Of a DNA stretch of 64,000 nucleotides, positions 34,705 to 45,419 are shown piece after piece. A model generated the notes under the pieces. It was not told the DNA's origin. It made no database searches and saw only the letters and a program-made list of their open reading frames with translations. Position 1 is the stretch's first letter; every line of letters begins with the position of its first letter. The translations under genes and the position numbers were made by a program. Origin of the DNA: Tachypleus tridentatus (lineage: Eukaryota > Arthropoda > Merostomata > Xiphosura > Limulidae); NCBI RefSeq assembly GCF_004210375.1, contig NC_134830.1:50473094-50537093 (forward strand). Reading direction: 5' to 3'.

Positions 34705-34818
34705 TCCCACTAGTACAGCGGTAAGTCTACGGATTTACAACGCTAAAATCAGGGGTTCGATTCACCTCCGTGGGTTCAGTAAATAGCCTGATGTGGCTTT
34801 ACTATAAGAAAACACAAA
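34705..34818 (+). repeat. SINE family 2a
   Basis: CCCACTAGTACAGCGGTAAG (A-box region), GGGGTTCGATTCACC (B box), then TAGCCTGATGTGGCTTTACT and ATAAGAAAACACAAAA. Confidence 0.9.
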
Positions 34819-34837
34819 ATACTTATCTCCTTTTACA

Positions 34838-35088
34838 TAGGCCAGGCTGTTAAGGAACTGGACTTGTATCCGAATCCTCGTCAAACTAAACACGCTCGCC
34901 CTTAAAGCCGTGGGAGCGTTATAATGCAACGCTCAATCCCACTATTCGTTGGTAAAGGAGTAGCCCAAGAGTTAGCGGTGCGTAGTGATGAGTAGCTGCC
35001 TTCCCTCTAGTTTTACACTGCTAAATTAGGGACGGCTGGTGGAGATCGCCCTCGTGTAGTTTTGCGCGAAATTCAAAACAAACAATCC
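34838..35088 (+). repeat. SINE family 1, full length
   Basis: Head ATAGGCCAGGCTGTTAAGG, a mutated B box (CCGAATCCTC), an intact core, then GTGTAGTTTTGCGCGAAATT and CAAAACAAACAA. Confidence 0.88.
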
Positions 35089-36099
35089 TTTTACATCAAT
35101 AGATATTCTCATTCAGTGCTGCCGTCTATATGCAAAACTTGTTTTCAAGCATGTAACAAGCTTTCTGACGCCCCTTCATTTGGAATTACTCATTAAAATT
35201 ATCATGTGACAACCTTCCACCAGTGAGAGTGCTAGGTATTCTCGTTACGCTTATGTTTTCCATCGTTCGATTCTAGCAGATATATAGAAACTGGAAGCAT
35301 CAGGTTTTAGGTAATAAAGAGTAAAGCTAAGAATTGTGAAGTGAAGTGAAAACCTACCGGAAATACATTTTCAGTTTCGGAAAAATACAACTTCCAATAC
35401 AGTACATTACATCCTATCACATGAATAGCTAGAATCTCACATTGAACAGATGGAAGAAACAGTTTGAGGAAAGAAACGAAGCAGCCTTCAAAGCCATCCA
35501 AAGAACACACCTGAAGACATGAGAGTCGAATTCAAAGAAATGATGTGTGAGACCGTACCATGTCTGAACCAGGTATACTCTTCACCCATACAAGAAAGGT
35601 GTGGTACATATGGGAAAACAATCATGTAATAAGGGCTATCAATCTTCACTAGAAGAAAAGAAAGGGTGTAAAACACAGTGAAGAGTCTGAAGGAACAACA
35701 ACACCTGAAACAGTGCAATGGATGACCACACAAACCTATTTTCAAAAGCAGACCATCATGATTTACTTAATACAAGGCACAGTAGGGATAAACAGCTATC
35801 CCATTCTTCCTTAACTGTGTAGTCCATGGGTGGTATGATCCGAGACGAACGTATTTATAAAGACATTCCATCGTGAGGAAAAATATTTAAGTATCTTTCC
35901 AACAGTATGCACTATATAACCAAGGATTAAGGCAATGGAGAATCACATTAAAATATCAGTCAAGAAAAACCACAAAGGACAACGCATCTGGAAGGAACTT
36001 ATGAATATGGAGATTGTAGGAATAGTAAATACCCCATGATATTGGGAAAAATGAAAGATGTGGGACAAAGCCAACCGATAACTGGAAAGCAAAGAGACA

Positions 36100-37000
36100 G
36101 ATGATTCCCAATCAAAGAGTCAAGTAAGAATCTTAGGAATACAATGAACACTGATCCAATCAGCTGAAAATTCCTGGCTCAGAGACCCATGTCAGAAAGC
36201 ATTCCATTAATGTTGCTAAATTTCCATGGAGGGGGGAAAAATGAAACATTCCAGAAATAAAACTGTACATTAGGAGAAACCTTATTTTATCAGTAAGGAC
36301 CAGGTAAAAACCAGCAATGAAGATGGAGGATAGGAAGAGCAGAATGAAGCACTGATGGCTGAGTTGCAAAAGAAGGCAGATAGACAGAGGAAGAGGTAAC
36401 TGGATAAGTCGTGGAAACAACGGCAGTAAAGGCCAGTAAAGAGCAATCAGAAGAACATTGAAAGGCATGGATGAACAGAATTACCCAATGAAAAAGTCGA
36501 ATGTGATGCAAAATGTATAGATACTTGTTGGTCCAATCATAACTGAAAGCACTGGAGACCAAAACAAAAGTAGTTTGCGGTTGAGGTAATAAAAACATCA
36601 CTGTAAGAAGTATCTCACTGAAGGCAAAGCTACCAGAAAACAAGAGGATGAAGAGACTAGTTCATTGGATAGCTTTTGTCTGGACAAGAAGGATGATCTG
36701 CGACTAAACTGAAACACCAAGAACATGACTCACATTGATATGAATATCCTGCTTTTTGGCCAAGAAAAGGAAATCCAACATAAGAAAGCATATTGAAAAT
36801 GGGCACCATCTTGGTGATTGAGATCCACAACCACTGTTGAATTGTTGTAATGAATCATGAAAAAAGATATCATGTCAGATGAAGTAAATTATCCTAAGCC
36901 CAGAAGCTCCCTGTCGATCGTCCATTTTTCTCCATCCCTGAATGTAACATGTAAATCCGAATGAGGACAAGAAAGTGGAACACTTGCCTATGTAATAATT
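36100..37000 (-). mobile_element. DIRS-like (tyrosine-recombinase) retroelement fragment
   Basis: Minus-strand blocks in order: SDLHV, GWRKMDDRQGASGL, NNSTVVVDLNHQDGAHFQYA, HVLGVSV, KLLLFWSPV, FSYDWTNKYLYILHHIRL and VLHSALPILHLHCWFLPG. In DIRS elements the RNase H and following domain carry DNSTVVAYINKQGGT, then LPLFWSPVPDP, IDWTxLxAYAFPPIRLL and LHPxLxxLxLHxWxLSG, so the order and the words agree. Several frameshifts are present. The same minus strand stays gene-like down to about 35,300, where the recombinase should lie, and up to about 37,180 (RT end), but I cannot confirm those domains. Confidence 0.65.
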
Positions 37001-37189
37001 TTGTCCATTTACCAAAGCAGTTCGTTGATTCTCGTAGAAGGATTGGTAACTGAAGCCTGCAAAGAATCCTGTTCGAGTGTAATAATTGTAAAGAGCTCAC
37101 ATGTCAGCCCAATTAAAGGGGATTAGAGCAGCCATGGAAGACCACAACCACAAAAGCGATAGCACCTCGTGAGCTGTAATAAAGAGAAC

Positions 37190-37663
37190 TATAAGAATGT
37201 GGTGAACTTAAAACTTTATTTGAATAAAATCGAAGAGTAGATGGGTGGGCCCATCTAACATGGCTGTTGATAAAACTCCAGATGGTTCATATTTGGTCTG
37301 TTGAAAGAAAGACATCTCTTCTGTGATTAATCATCCCACTCCAAGTGTTAAGTAGCCAGATTTGTAACTTATGTCACATTAATCTCATATACGTATTGAT
37401 AATACAGAAACAAATATTTGCAGATATCCTTACTACCAACAACTGCAATTACATCAATATAAATATACAATAACTGTGAAAATTAACACAAAAGATCTAC
37501 TTTGTTAATTATCGATTCTACATGTTTAAATATAGAGCTAATTAATGACGGATTTACTCCTATAAAAATAATATCGTATTTGCTGTTTTGTGTCGGATAC
37601 GTTTCACAGTCAAATACTCTTGACATGAGATAATGAAACTAATTTTTTATTTATAAAAGTGCA
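37190..37663. other. Unassigned AT-rich DNA
   Basis: Nothing recognised. Confidence 0.45.
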
Positions 37664-37870
37664 CTGCTGGCCAAAATCTTAAGGCCAATGAACATAAAGA
37701 AAAATATGCATTTTGCGTTGTTAGACTCAACCACCTATTTGAGTAGAGCTTCGAAAGATGACAATAAGAAAAGGGAAAATACAAATAAAAAACCTTTTAG
37801 CATTTAATAAGGAAAATGGGAACACTATGAAATTAGCGTTCATGTGCGAAAGAAGTTTCAAACTAATATG
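37664..37870 (+). mobile_element. Possible Tc1/mariner-type 5' end fragment
   Basis: Begins CACTGCTGGCCAAAATCTTA, then AGGCCA, a word I associate with ends of Tc1/mariner-like transposons. It is followed by an A-rich stretch and no transposase. No matching inverted terminus was seen downstream. Confidence 0.35.
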
Positions 37871-37982
37871 TGAAAATAAACAAAATATATTACCCACAAA
37901 GTATTCTTCATCAATCTCTATGTGCTATTGGGTTGTATACAAATTCCTTTATGATAGTTATAAAACTGTTAATGTTGGATGT

Positions 37983-38072
37983 CAAGCGCAAAGATACATA
38001 ATGGTTACTGTACTCTGCTCACCACGGGTATCGAATCCCATTTCTACCGTTGAAAGTCCACAGATGTAGAGT
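37983..38072 (-). repeat. SINE family 2b
   Basis: AAGCGCAAAGATACATAATG (tail), then CTCACCACGGGTATCGAAT and a short decayed head. Confidence 0.65.
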
Positions 38073-38194
38073 TAGTTATATTGTTAAAATTATATATTAT
38101 ATACAAATACGTGCATAGGAGCACAAGAACATTTTAGACAGAACCGGATATAAGTTAAATAATCCAATTGAGTCTCGTAATAATAATAATAACA

Positions 38195-38446
38195 GCCGTC
38201 CCTAATTTAGCAGTATAAGACTATAGGGAAGGCAGCAAGTCATCACTACCCACTCTTGTGCAATTCTTTTATCAACGAATGGTGGTGTTAACCGTCACGT
38301 TATAACGCCCTCACACCTGAACAAGAGAACATGTTTTGTGTGACGAGGATACGAATCCGTGACCCTCGAATTACAACTCAAGCTACTCGATGGCTATTTG
38401 CGCTACCCTTCCCTAATTTAGCAGTGTAAGACTAGAGGGAAGGCAG
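38195..38446 (-). repeat. SINE family 1, two abutting partial copies
   Basis: A tail-less copy (38,195-38,378, from AGCCGTCCCTAATTTAGCAG to GACGAGGATACGAATCC) is followed directly by a second tail-plus-core start (AAGCTACTCGATGGCTATTT to GAGGGAAGGCAGG, 38,379-38,446). Confidence 0.8.
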
Positions 38447-38449
38447 GTT

Positions 38450-38733
38450 GTTTTGAAAGTTTTTGTTTGTTTGTATTTTGGAATTTCGCGCGAAGCTACA
38501 CGACGACTATCTGTGCTAGCCGTTACTAATTTAGCGGTGTAATACTGAGAGTAAAAGTATCTAATCATCACCACCCACCGCCAACTTTTGGGTTATTCTT
38601 TTACCAACGAATAGTGGGATTGATCGTAACATTATAACGGCTGAAAAGGCGAGCATGTTTGGTGCGACCGGAATTCGAACCCGCGACCCTCAGATTACGA
38701 TTGGGACGCCTTAACACGCTTGGCCATGCCGGA
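38450..38733 (-). repeat. SINE family 1, left arm of an inverted pair
   Basis: Full-length copy (tail left, head right, B box GAATTCGAACCC) with a private variant block ACTGAGAGTAAAAG where the consensus is ACTAGAGGGAAGGC. Confidence 0.9.
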
Positions 38734-38766
38734 ATTTTGAAGGAGTATGTTATGCAAAATACTTAC

Positions 38767-39000
38767 ATAGCATTTCCGTCACACAAAACATGCTTGCCCT
38801 TTCAGCTGTGAGGGCGTTATAACGCAATGGTGAATCCCAGTATTCGTCGGTAAATGAGTAGCTCAAGAGTTGACGGTGAGTGGTGATGATTAGATGCTTT
38901 TACTCTCAGTATTGCACCGCTAAATTAGTGACGGCTAGCACAGATAGTCGTGTAGCTTTGCGCGAAATTCCAAAGTACAAACAAACAAAAACTTTGAATA
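38767..39000 (+). repeat. SINE family 1, right arm of an inverted pair
   Basis: Opposite orientation, no tRNA head. It carries the same private variant block as the left arm and the same outer flank (AAAGTTTTTGTTTGTTTGTA on the opposite strand). The pair could fold into a hairpin of about 230 bp. Confidence 0.9.
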
Positions 39001-39331
39001 ATAAAATTTACAGAAACAAAGGGTTCTTCTGAGTGGTCTGATTTAATATTCTCAATAACTGTAACATAATTTCATAATCAAGAAACATCGAAAAGAATGC
39101 ACATCATACACACGTGAAAAAAATTTCAAGCACGGTAATTTGAAAGGGGTATTTGGAGATTATTTGATATATTGGTAAACCTAGTTAAACCTTTATTACT
39201 CAATTGGTAGTTCTTACAAATTGTCCTATACTTTTTATTAATAAATCAACATCAGCTTTCACAGAGTATGATTAAAACTAAGAAAACTTTACAACATTAT
39301 ATTTTGTTTACCACTATTTCAATTTTTTAGT

Positions 39332-39395
39332 GGCCCGGTATGGCCAGGTGGTTAAAGCGCTCGAATCGTAATCCGATGATCATGCTAAGTCATAT
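39332..39395 (+). repeat. SINE family 1 head fragment
   Basis: GGCCCGGTATGGCCAGGTGG, then TTAAAGCGCTCGAATCGTAA. Broken before the B box. Confidence 0.8.
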
Positions 39396-39839
39396 TGATT
39401 TTGACTAGACGGCGTTAAAATCACGCTAGAAATTTGGATAAAGTGTTTATACTCTAAAAAATATGTTTTTATTTATTTGTTTAATGTTGATTTGAAACCG
39501 TTAATTAGTGTGGCTCTAACAATGTTTAAAGTATTTTAAGGCGTCTTGATGTGAGGCTTAAATATATCGAAATACTTAAAGGAGAAACTTCGATAGGAAG
39601 AGTGTGTTTGTTTGCTCTCAGTGACTTTGTAGTTTGTTTTTAATGTACATACTTTTATATTTTTAAATTGTTACAGTTATTTATACTACTACTAATGTGA
39701 GTATAAATATGACTGACATTTATTAATATATTCTGAATGTAAAGATTTGTAATTTACTCTTCATTTCTCTACACTTACACAGTGCTGGTTAACTGACAAG
39801 AACTTTTAATAAGTTAACTTACGAGTTTTATCTAATGCT

Positions 39840-40420
39840 TAAAAACATGTCGTGGTTCTGTTGTTGTAATATTAGCTTTTTGTAGCTGAGTTGTTAGTGG
39901 TGGATTTGACTTTATTCCAGGATTTGAAGAATCGGATTTGGATTCATCTATTGATTTACATAAACTTTCCCAGTTCTTTGTTGTTCTTGTTGTTGTTATA
40001 TTAATGTTTATGAGGTTATTCGTGACATTTATTAGTGATTGAAGTTAGGCCTTACGTGTACGTTTGAAGTCCGACCTGAGTTGTATTCTCTTTACAATCA
40101 GTTTGTAAATTTCTGGCGTTAATTTCTATATTCCTGGGTCATATATTGGTAATGTGCTAGGAATTGTTTCCATGAAAGCTTGAGTTATGACTTTTGTTAT
40201 TTCTGCAGAGAAGTTATCGAATCAGATTTGTTGTTAGCGGTATGTCCAAAGTGAGGAATGGCGTTTTTTGATATTACTATTTAATTTAACCCAGTTAGTA
40301 TGGAGCTTTAAGACATCATATTGTCTATCGGTGAAATTGGTCAATTCTATGAGGAAATTTCGAACAAGCATTCAGAAGTGTCTTAACCGACACTTTGCTA
40401 AGTAAAGATCCTTCAAGACT
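39840..40420 (-). mobile_element. Jockey-type LINE fragment, endonuclease-RT linker
   Basis: Minus strand reads QYDVLKLHTNWVKLNSNIKK, then FSAEITKVITQAFMETIPST, KLTPEIYKLIVKRIQLRSDF and KRTRKA. It continues TTTRTTKNWESLCKSIDESK. The pattern TxxIxxLIxxRxxLRxxxxRTR … NWxxLCxSID is the linker between the APE endonuclease and RT in Jockey-like LINEs. Stops and a frameshift near 39,920 are present. Possibly the same family as the 46.9 kb fragment. Confidence 0.7.
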
Positions 40421-40460
40421 TCTTCACAGGCAGAAAAAGCACCATAAAGTTTTGAAAACA

Positions 40461-40788
40461 GAAGATGTTTTTATGGTTTATGATCCTAAAGATTGGCTGT
40501 TTAGAACTGATGACAACTCCGTTGAGGATTGTACAGCATACAGAAGATGTTTTTATGGTTTATGATCCTAAAGATTGGCTGTTTAGAACTGATGACAACT
40601 CCGTTGAGGATGGTACAGCATACAGAAGATGTTTTTATGGTTTATGATCCTAAAGATTGGCTGTTTAGAACTGATGACAACGCCGTTGAGGATGGTACAG
40701 CATACAGAAGATGTTTTTATGGTTTATGATTCTAAAGATTGGCTGTTTAGAACTGATGACAACGCCGTTGAGGATGGTACAACATGAA
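40461..40788. repeat. Tandem repeat, four 82-bp units
   Basis: Units start with GAAGATGTTTTTATGG at 40,461, 40,543, 40,625 and 40,707; the last ends near 40,788. They differ by only a few bases (CTCC/CGCC, GATT/GATG). The first unit continues an upstream open frame (from about 40,370: SKDPSRLLHRQKKHHKVLKT, then EDVFMVYDPKDWLFRTDD). Since 82 is not a multiple of 3, later units shift frame and hit stops. Confidence 0.93.
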
Positions 40789-40869
40789 GAAGAAGGAGTT
40801 TGGTTTGAATTGATAAAGCTACACTAGAGCTATCTGCACTAAAACAAAAAGAAGACACTGTCCTAACAA

Positions 40870-40973
40870 ATGCGTTAAGTCTGAAGACTCGTAACTCTAA
40901 ATAAACCGGTTTCGATATCCGTGGTGGACATAGTCCATTGCGTAGCTTTGAACTTAACTACAAACAAACCATC
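40870..40973 (+). repeat. SINE family 2b
   Basis: GTCTGAAGACTCGTAACTCT, CCGGTTTCGATATCCGTGG, then CATTGCGTAGCTTTGAACTT and ACAAACAAACC. Confidence 0.75.
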
Positions 40974-41058
40974 GCATATTTAGTTCCTTGGTAATTAGGA
41001 ATTTATAAATTTAATAGTTGTGAAACGTAACGTACTTTGCATTAGAAAGAGGTGTCTG

Positions 41059-41234
41059 CTATTGTGCTGTGGCGGATTTAAGGTTGTATGGGCCCAGGGG
41101 CTAATATTTTTTGTGGGCCCTACATGCCATGTAATTTTACATACAATAAAATTATCAACTGGCCCTTATTAAAACCATGGGTCCTGAGGCTGAGCCCTCT
41201 CTATCCTGTACCTAATTACGCCTCAGCTATAGTG
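41059..41234. mobile_element. hAT-like MITE, about 160 bp
   Basis: Ends CTGTGGCGGATTTAAGGT and (opposite strand) CTGAGGCGTAATTAGGTA form imperfect terminal inverted repeats at 41,067 and 41,226. The flanks CTATTGTG (41,059-41,066) and CTATAGTG (41,227-41,234) match an 8-bp target duplication with one change. No coding content. Confidence 0.5.
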
Positions 41235-43436
41235 TATTAGTATATTTCTTACAAGTATGGGCAATAGGTGTGGTCACGTGGTGTAATATGTTGATCCAAT
41301 TAGATTACCAATTTTCACGTGATAGAAGAACAAATTTCTTGCATGACTCTTTCCGTCGAAATACAGGTAAGATTGTGCAAATTTTCACAATTGAGCATTT
41401 TGTATGTGCCCCATACAATTAGACATATATTGTATACAGCCATAATTCAAAAGCATTCAAAGATGGTGGTATGAAAATAAATTAAATTTAAAGTAAAGAA
41501 GTGTTAAAACTTGACTATAAACATCTTGTCTTTCTGAATAATACCATAATTTGTTAAGATACTGAGGTTTTTCTTAATCGAAATATTGATAAAGAGACGT
41601 TATAAAATAAAAATTATTGTTATAAACTTATTTTATCAATAAGTGTGAAAAATAATTGTATTTGTTTGTTGCTGTTCACTTATTTATAATTATTTTGCCT
41701 TTCTGTAAGTAATGGTATTCACTTTTTTATTATTCTCCTCTAAAACATTAGTGAAATAACTGTCCTCTATCCCCAACTTTAGGCTTATTTGTGGGTATAT
41801 AAACCCATGTATTAAGATAATTGAAAATGTATCGTACCCAGACGTGTGAAAAATTTTGGTTTGTTGCTTTTTTTTTCTTTTTCATAACGGTGTTTTTTTT
41901 GTTATTTTTTCTCTGTCCTAAAGTATTACAAAAGGTTGGGGCCACTCTCACCAATAACGGAAATGGTGTAAAACGTATCAGTTTTTCAAACTTTACAAAA
42001 CGAATTTTAGTAATATTTTATATCTCTAGCGGGTAAACTCTTCACATATAGAGCGTATTTAAACTTTAGACCTAATCGTCGATTTTTAAGCACTTATATT
42101 GTCAGATAGTTAAGAAACATATAGTTATAAAACAGTGATTTTTTGAAATTGTGATATCAAGAAGTGTAAAAACAACTGTTGACGTTTTTTTAAAAATTTG
42201 ATTTGAAATGGGATTCGAAACTAGTAGTTATTTTCTTTTGTGCAATGTTTTAGTGTGTTAGCTGCAGAACATTAAACATGAATGAAGTTGTGACAGTGAC
42301 TATTAAGGCTGATTTCTAACATTTTTCATAACTGTTTTCGGTGTGCCAGTTGATAACGTTAAATTAGGAGAAAGATAAGTTGCAACTAATTATCAAGGAG
42401 TTGAACAGCAAGTATATAAACGGGCCTTTAGGTACAAGTATATAAACGTGTAATTTAACGTTAATCATTGTTACATCATGTAGTGTAGGATCGTGTTGTG
42501 TATATATGTCACTCTTTGACAGCAATTTAACATTGAACAGAGTAAATACGATTAGCTTATAATAATATCGTTACAACGAATGATATATTCACTTGTAAAA
42601 CCATTGATCTCTAATATGTATAAACAGATGAAAAGCGGTCAGCTTTGTATTACATGATTCAAAATCTTAATGAATTCGAAGGCAGATATTTACGTATTTG
42701 TTAACGACTTTACTGCTAAAACAAGAAAAAACAATGACACCTTCACTTACAAACCAAATAGGTATATATTTACATATGTATAACAATGTAACTCAACAAA
42801 CTAAAATAATGTTTTATGTGTGCTTAAACAAATACAAGTTTAGAGTTTTAATAAAAATCATTAAAAATGTTTAGTTTAAATATGATGTTAAGTTTACATC
42901 ATCTTACATGCAATTTTTTTGTGTAATGTAAAAGGTTGAAATGACCCTTCCTGCGGGCGCCCACTCACGCTCTCCAATTGACAAGCATTATGAGTTATTA
43001 AATTGGCTGAATACCTGACGCTAACATTGTGAAATATTCAACATACTGGTTTTAGAATTAAGTGCTCAGAAACTGTTTTATGCAGAATAAAAAATGAATG
43101 TATAAAGCTAGAAACGAGAAGATATAGATACTGCCACCGTTTAGGCCTAAAGCTGGAATTATGAAATTATGAGACGGTCTTTTTGTTTTATTTCAAGAGA
43201 AGGATGACACTGATATTTGTTAAATTTATATCAATTTTTTGTAATAAAAGTCCATTATTGCTAATCCATTCAAATTTTAAACGAATTAGCGCATTACTAT
43301 TTGTCAATAAATTTGAAATGTTTGTGCATACCAATAGAGAGGGAGTGTGAACGTTGTTTTTATCAAATGTAGTAGAAATGTAATAATGCGTTATTAAAAT
43401 CTGTTTGTTACATATATTAGCGTAAAGTTACATAAG
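41235..43436. other. Unassigned AT-rich DNA
   Basis: About 2.2 kb without a recognised gene. The open frame at 41,821-42,036 is a low-complexity Phe run from T tracts. Confidence 0.5.
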
Positions 43437-43580
43437 ACATTGTGCCAGCCGTCACTAATTTCAATCTGATAGACCAGAGGGAAGGAAGGCCGCTGGTCAA
43501 CATCACTTATCGCCAACTCTGAGCTACTGTAATCAGATAATGGGATTTGACCGTAAATCTTGTGTCGAATTAAAATGCTT
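43437..43580 (-). repeat. SINE family 1, strongly decayed
   Basis: GCCAGCCGTCACTAATTTCA, CCAGAGGGAAGGAAGG and CGCCAACTCTGAGCTACT. No head. Confidence 0.65.
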
Positions 43581-43883
43581 AGAATGATTTTTTTTTTTAC
43601 AGCAACAGGAGGTGAATGTTAGAGTCTCGGATACGGAGTCCTGCACCCAAACCTTTAGACCCATCTCTGTCGGAATAAAAACACATGTAAATCTTAAAAC
43701 TACGTAAACAGATGTTATATATACGTGTGTATTACGATTTTGAATACCTGTTAAAATATACCTGATTACTCTTAGACCTAACTGATTTTATACTGGACAT
43801 TAAACATAACACGGACATTTTGTTTGGAACAACTCTTCTAATTGTTCTATCTCAACGTTTGTAAAACTTGTAACCTATAACTG

Positions 43884-44155
43884 GGCCCAGCATGGATAGG
43901 TGATTATGGTGCTCGACTCGTAATATGAGGGTCACGGATTTTAATTCACGTTACACCAAACATGTTTGCTCTTTCAGTACTGGGGATGTTATAATGTAAC
44001 AGTCAATCTCACTGTTCGTTGGCAAAAGAGTACCCCAAGATTGGCGGTGGGTGATGATGACTAGCTTCTTTTCCTCCAGTCTTACACTGCTAAATTAAAG
44101 ACAGCTAGCGTAGATAGCCCTCGTGTAGTTTTGCGTAAAATTTAGAAACAAATAA
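43884..44155 (+). repeat. SINE family 1, full length, old
   Basis: Head GGGCCCAGCATGGATAGGTG, decayed B box (GGATTTTAATTC), complete core, then TAGATAGCCCTCGTGTAGTT and AAACAAATAAAC. Confidence 0.88.
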
Positions 44156-44503
44156 ACCTTCAATTAGCGTTTTTGAAAATCACACACAGAATAATAATTA
44201 TACAATAATGAAACTCTTGCTTACATGCATGATGCTGAAAAAAAGAGTTTTAATACGCGATGTGCAACCCTAAATTTGCGAATTTTTTATTCTTTGTGCA
44301 TATAGATTTGCAATAGGGGGCACATTTTTCCCGTTTTGACTCCGTTTCCTGTCGCGAAGAACTTTATTTTTCTCTGTTCGAATGTACAGAAAAAATGGGC
44401 AGCTGAATTTGCTGCGTGTAGTGAACAAAACTAAATTGAAGAGGTTACACACATATTTGATGTTTACAGAGTTATAGAGTGATAAATAGCGTCAGAAATA
44501 GTT

Positions 44504-44590
44504 CTGTGAGTCTGAGGACTCACATCGCTAAAAACCGGTCGGGAGAGCACAGATAACATTGCGTAGCTTTGTGCTTAATTCTAAACAAAC
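44504..44590 (+). repeat. SINE family 2b
   Basis: GTGAGTCTGAGGACTCACAT, CTAAAAACCGGTCGGG, then GAGCACAGATAACATTGCGT and AGCTTTGTGC. Confidence 0.65.
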
Positions 44591-44770
44591 TTTGACAAAC
44601 TAGGTGATTTTTCCAAGCATAAACACAATCTTTTGTGTGTGTGTGTGGGGGGGGAGACTTCTATGTGGACTGGGGTTGTCTCTGGTACATATAAAGTACA
44701 TAAAAAACAAACACGTTCTTTTGTATTTCTATAGTCACTTCTGTGACCTAACACTAAACGGTGAATTATT

Positions 44771-45151
44771 ACGTATTAACAATTATTATTTATGCCTCTC
44801 GATTCCATGAAGGAACATAGGGCCGCAATCTCTTGCGGATTCATTAACAGGCTGGTTTTTCAAGTAAGTGGATTGTTAGCCCACCGCACAACCCTCAACC
44901 AGGAGGAGAAACCTTAGCCGTCCCTAATTTTGCAGTGTAAGACTAGAGGGAAGGCAGCTAGTCATCACCACCCACCGCCAACTCTTGGGCTACTCTTTTA
45001 CCAACGAATAGCGGGATTGACCGTAACATTATAACGCCCCCACGGCTGAAAGGGCGAGCATGTTTAGCGCGACTGGGATGCGAACTCGCGACCCTCGGAT
45101 TACGAGTCGCACGCCTAACGCGCTCGGCCATGCCGAGCACGTATTAACAAT
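44771..45151 (-). repeat. Chimeric SINE family 1 with a foreign 3' tail, perfect 13-bp target duplication
   Basis: Exact ACGTATTAACAAT duplications at 44,771-44,783 and 45,139-45,151 bracket one insertion. In SINE sense it runs from the tRNA head (45,138) through the core to AGGGACGGCT (about 44,913). In place of the family tail come about 130 bp unlike any other copy here (AAGGTTTCTCCTCCTGG to ATGGAATCGAGAGGC), ending A-rich. The B-box region reads GATGCGAACTCGCG (intermediate subfamily). Confidence 0.85.
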
Positions 45152-45419
45152 AGTTATTACTATTATTTCATTATAAACAACTACAAATCTCTGACTCTCA
45201 TTCATGTAGAAAAGGAAATTTTTATTTTTTCTCTAATAACTCACAGTAAGCAAGGTGTGGAATCAGATATGTCTTTTAGTACTCGTTGACAATTTATAGT
45301 GTAACAGATTTACTGTTATACATTTATTTTAATATCTATGTTTGTTTCATTTTAATATATATTTAGAAATACGTGTGACATACATTTTTTATATGTGTAT
45401 TGCAAAAGTCCTGCCTGTT

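Noticed and set aside
41821..42036. Hydrophobic Phe-rich peptide that looks like a membrane segment
   Set aside because: It is produced by T-rich tracts; no conserved start, splice or homology signal.
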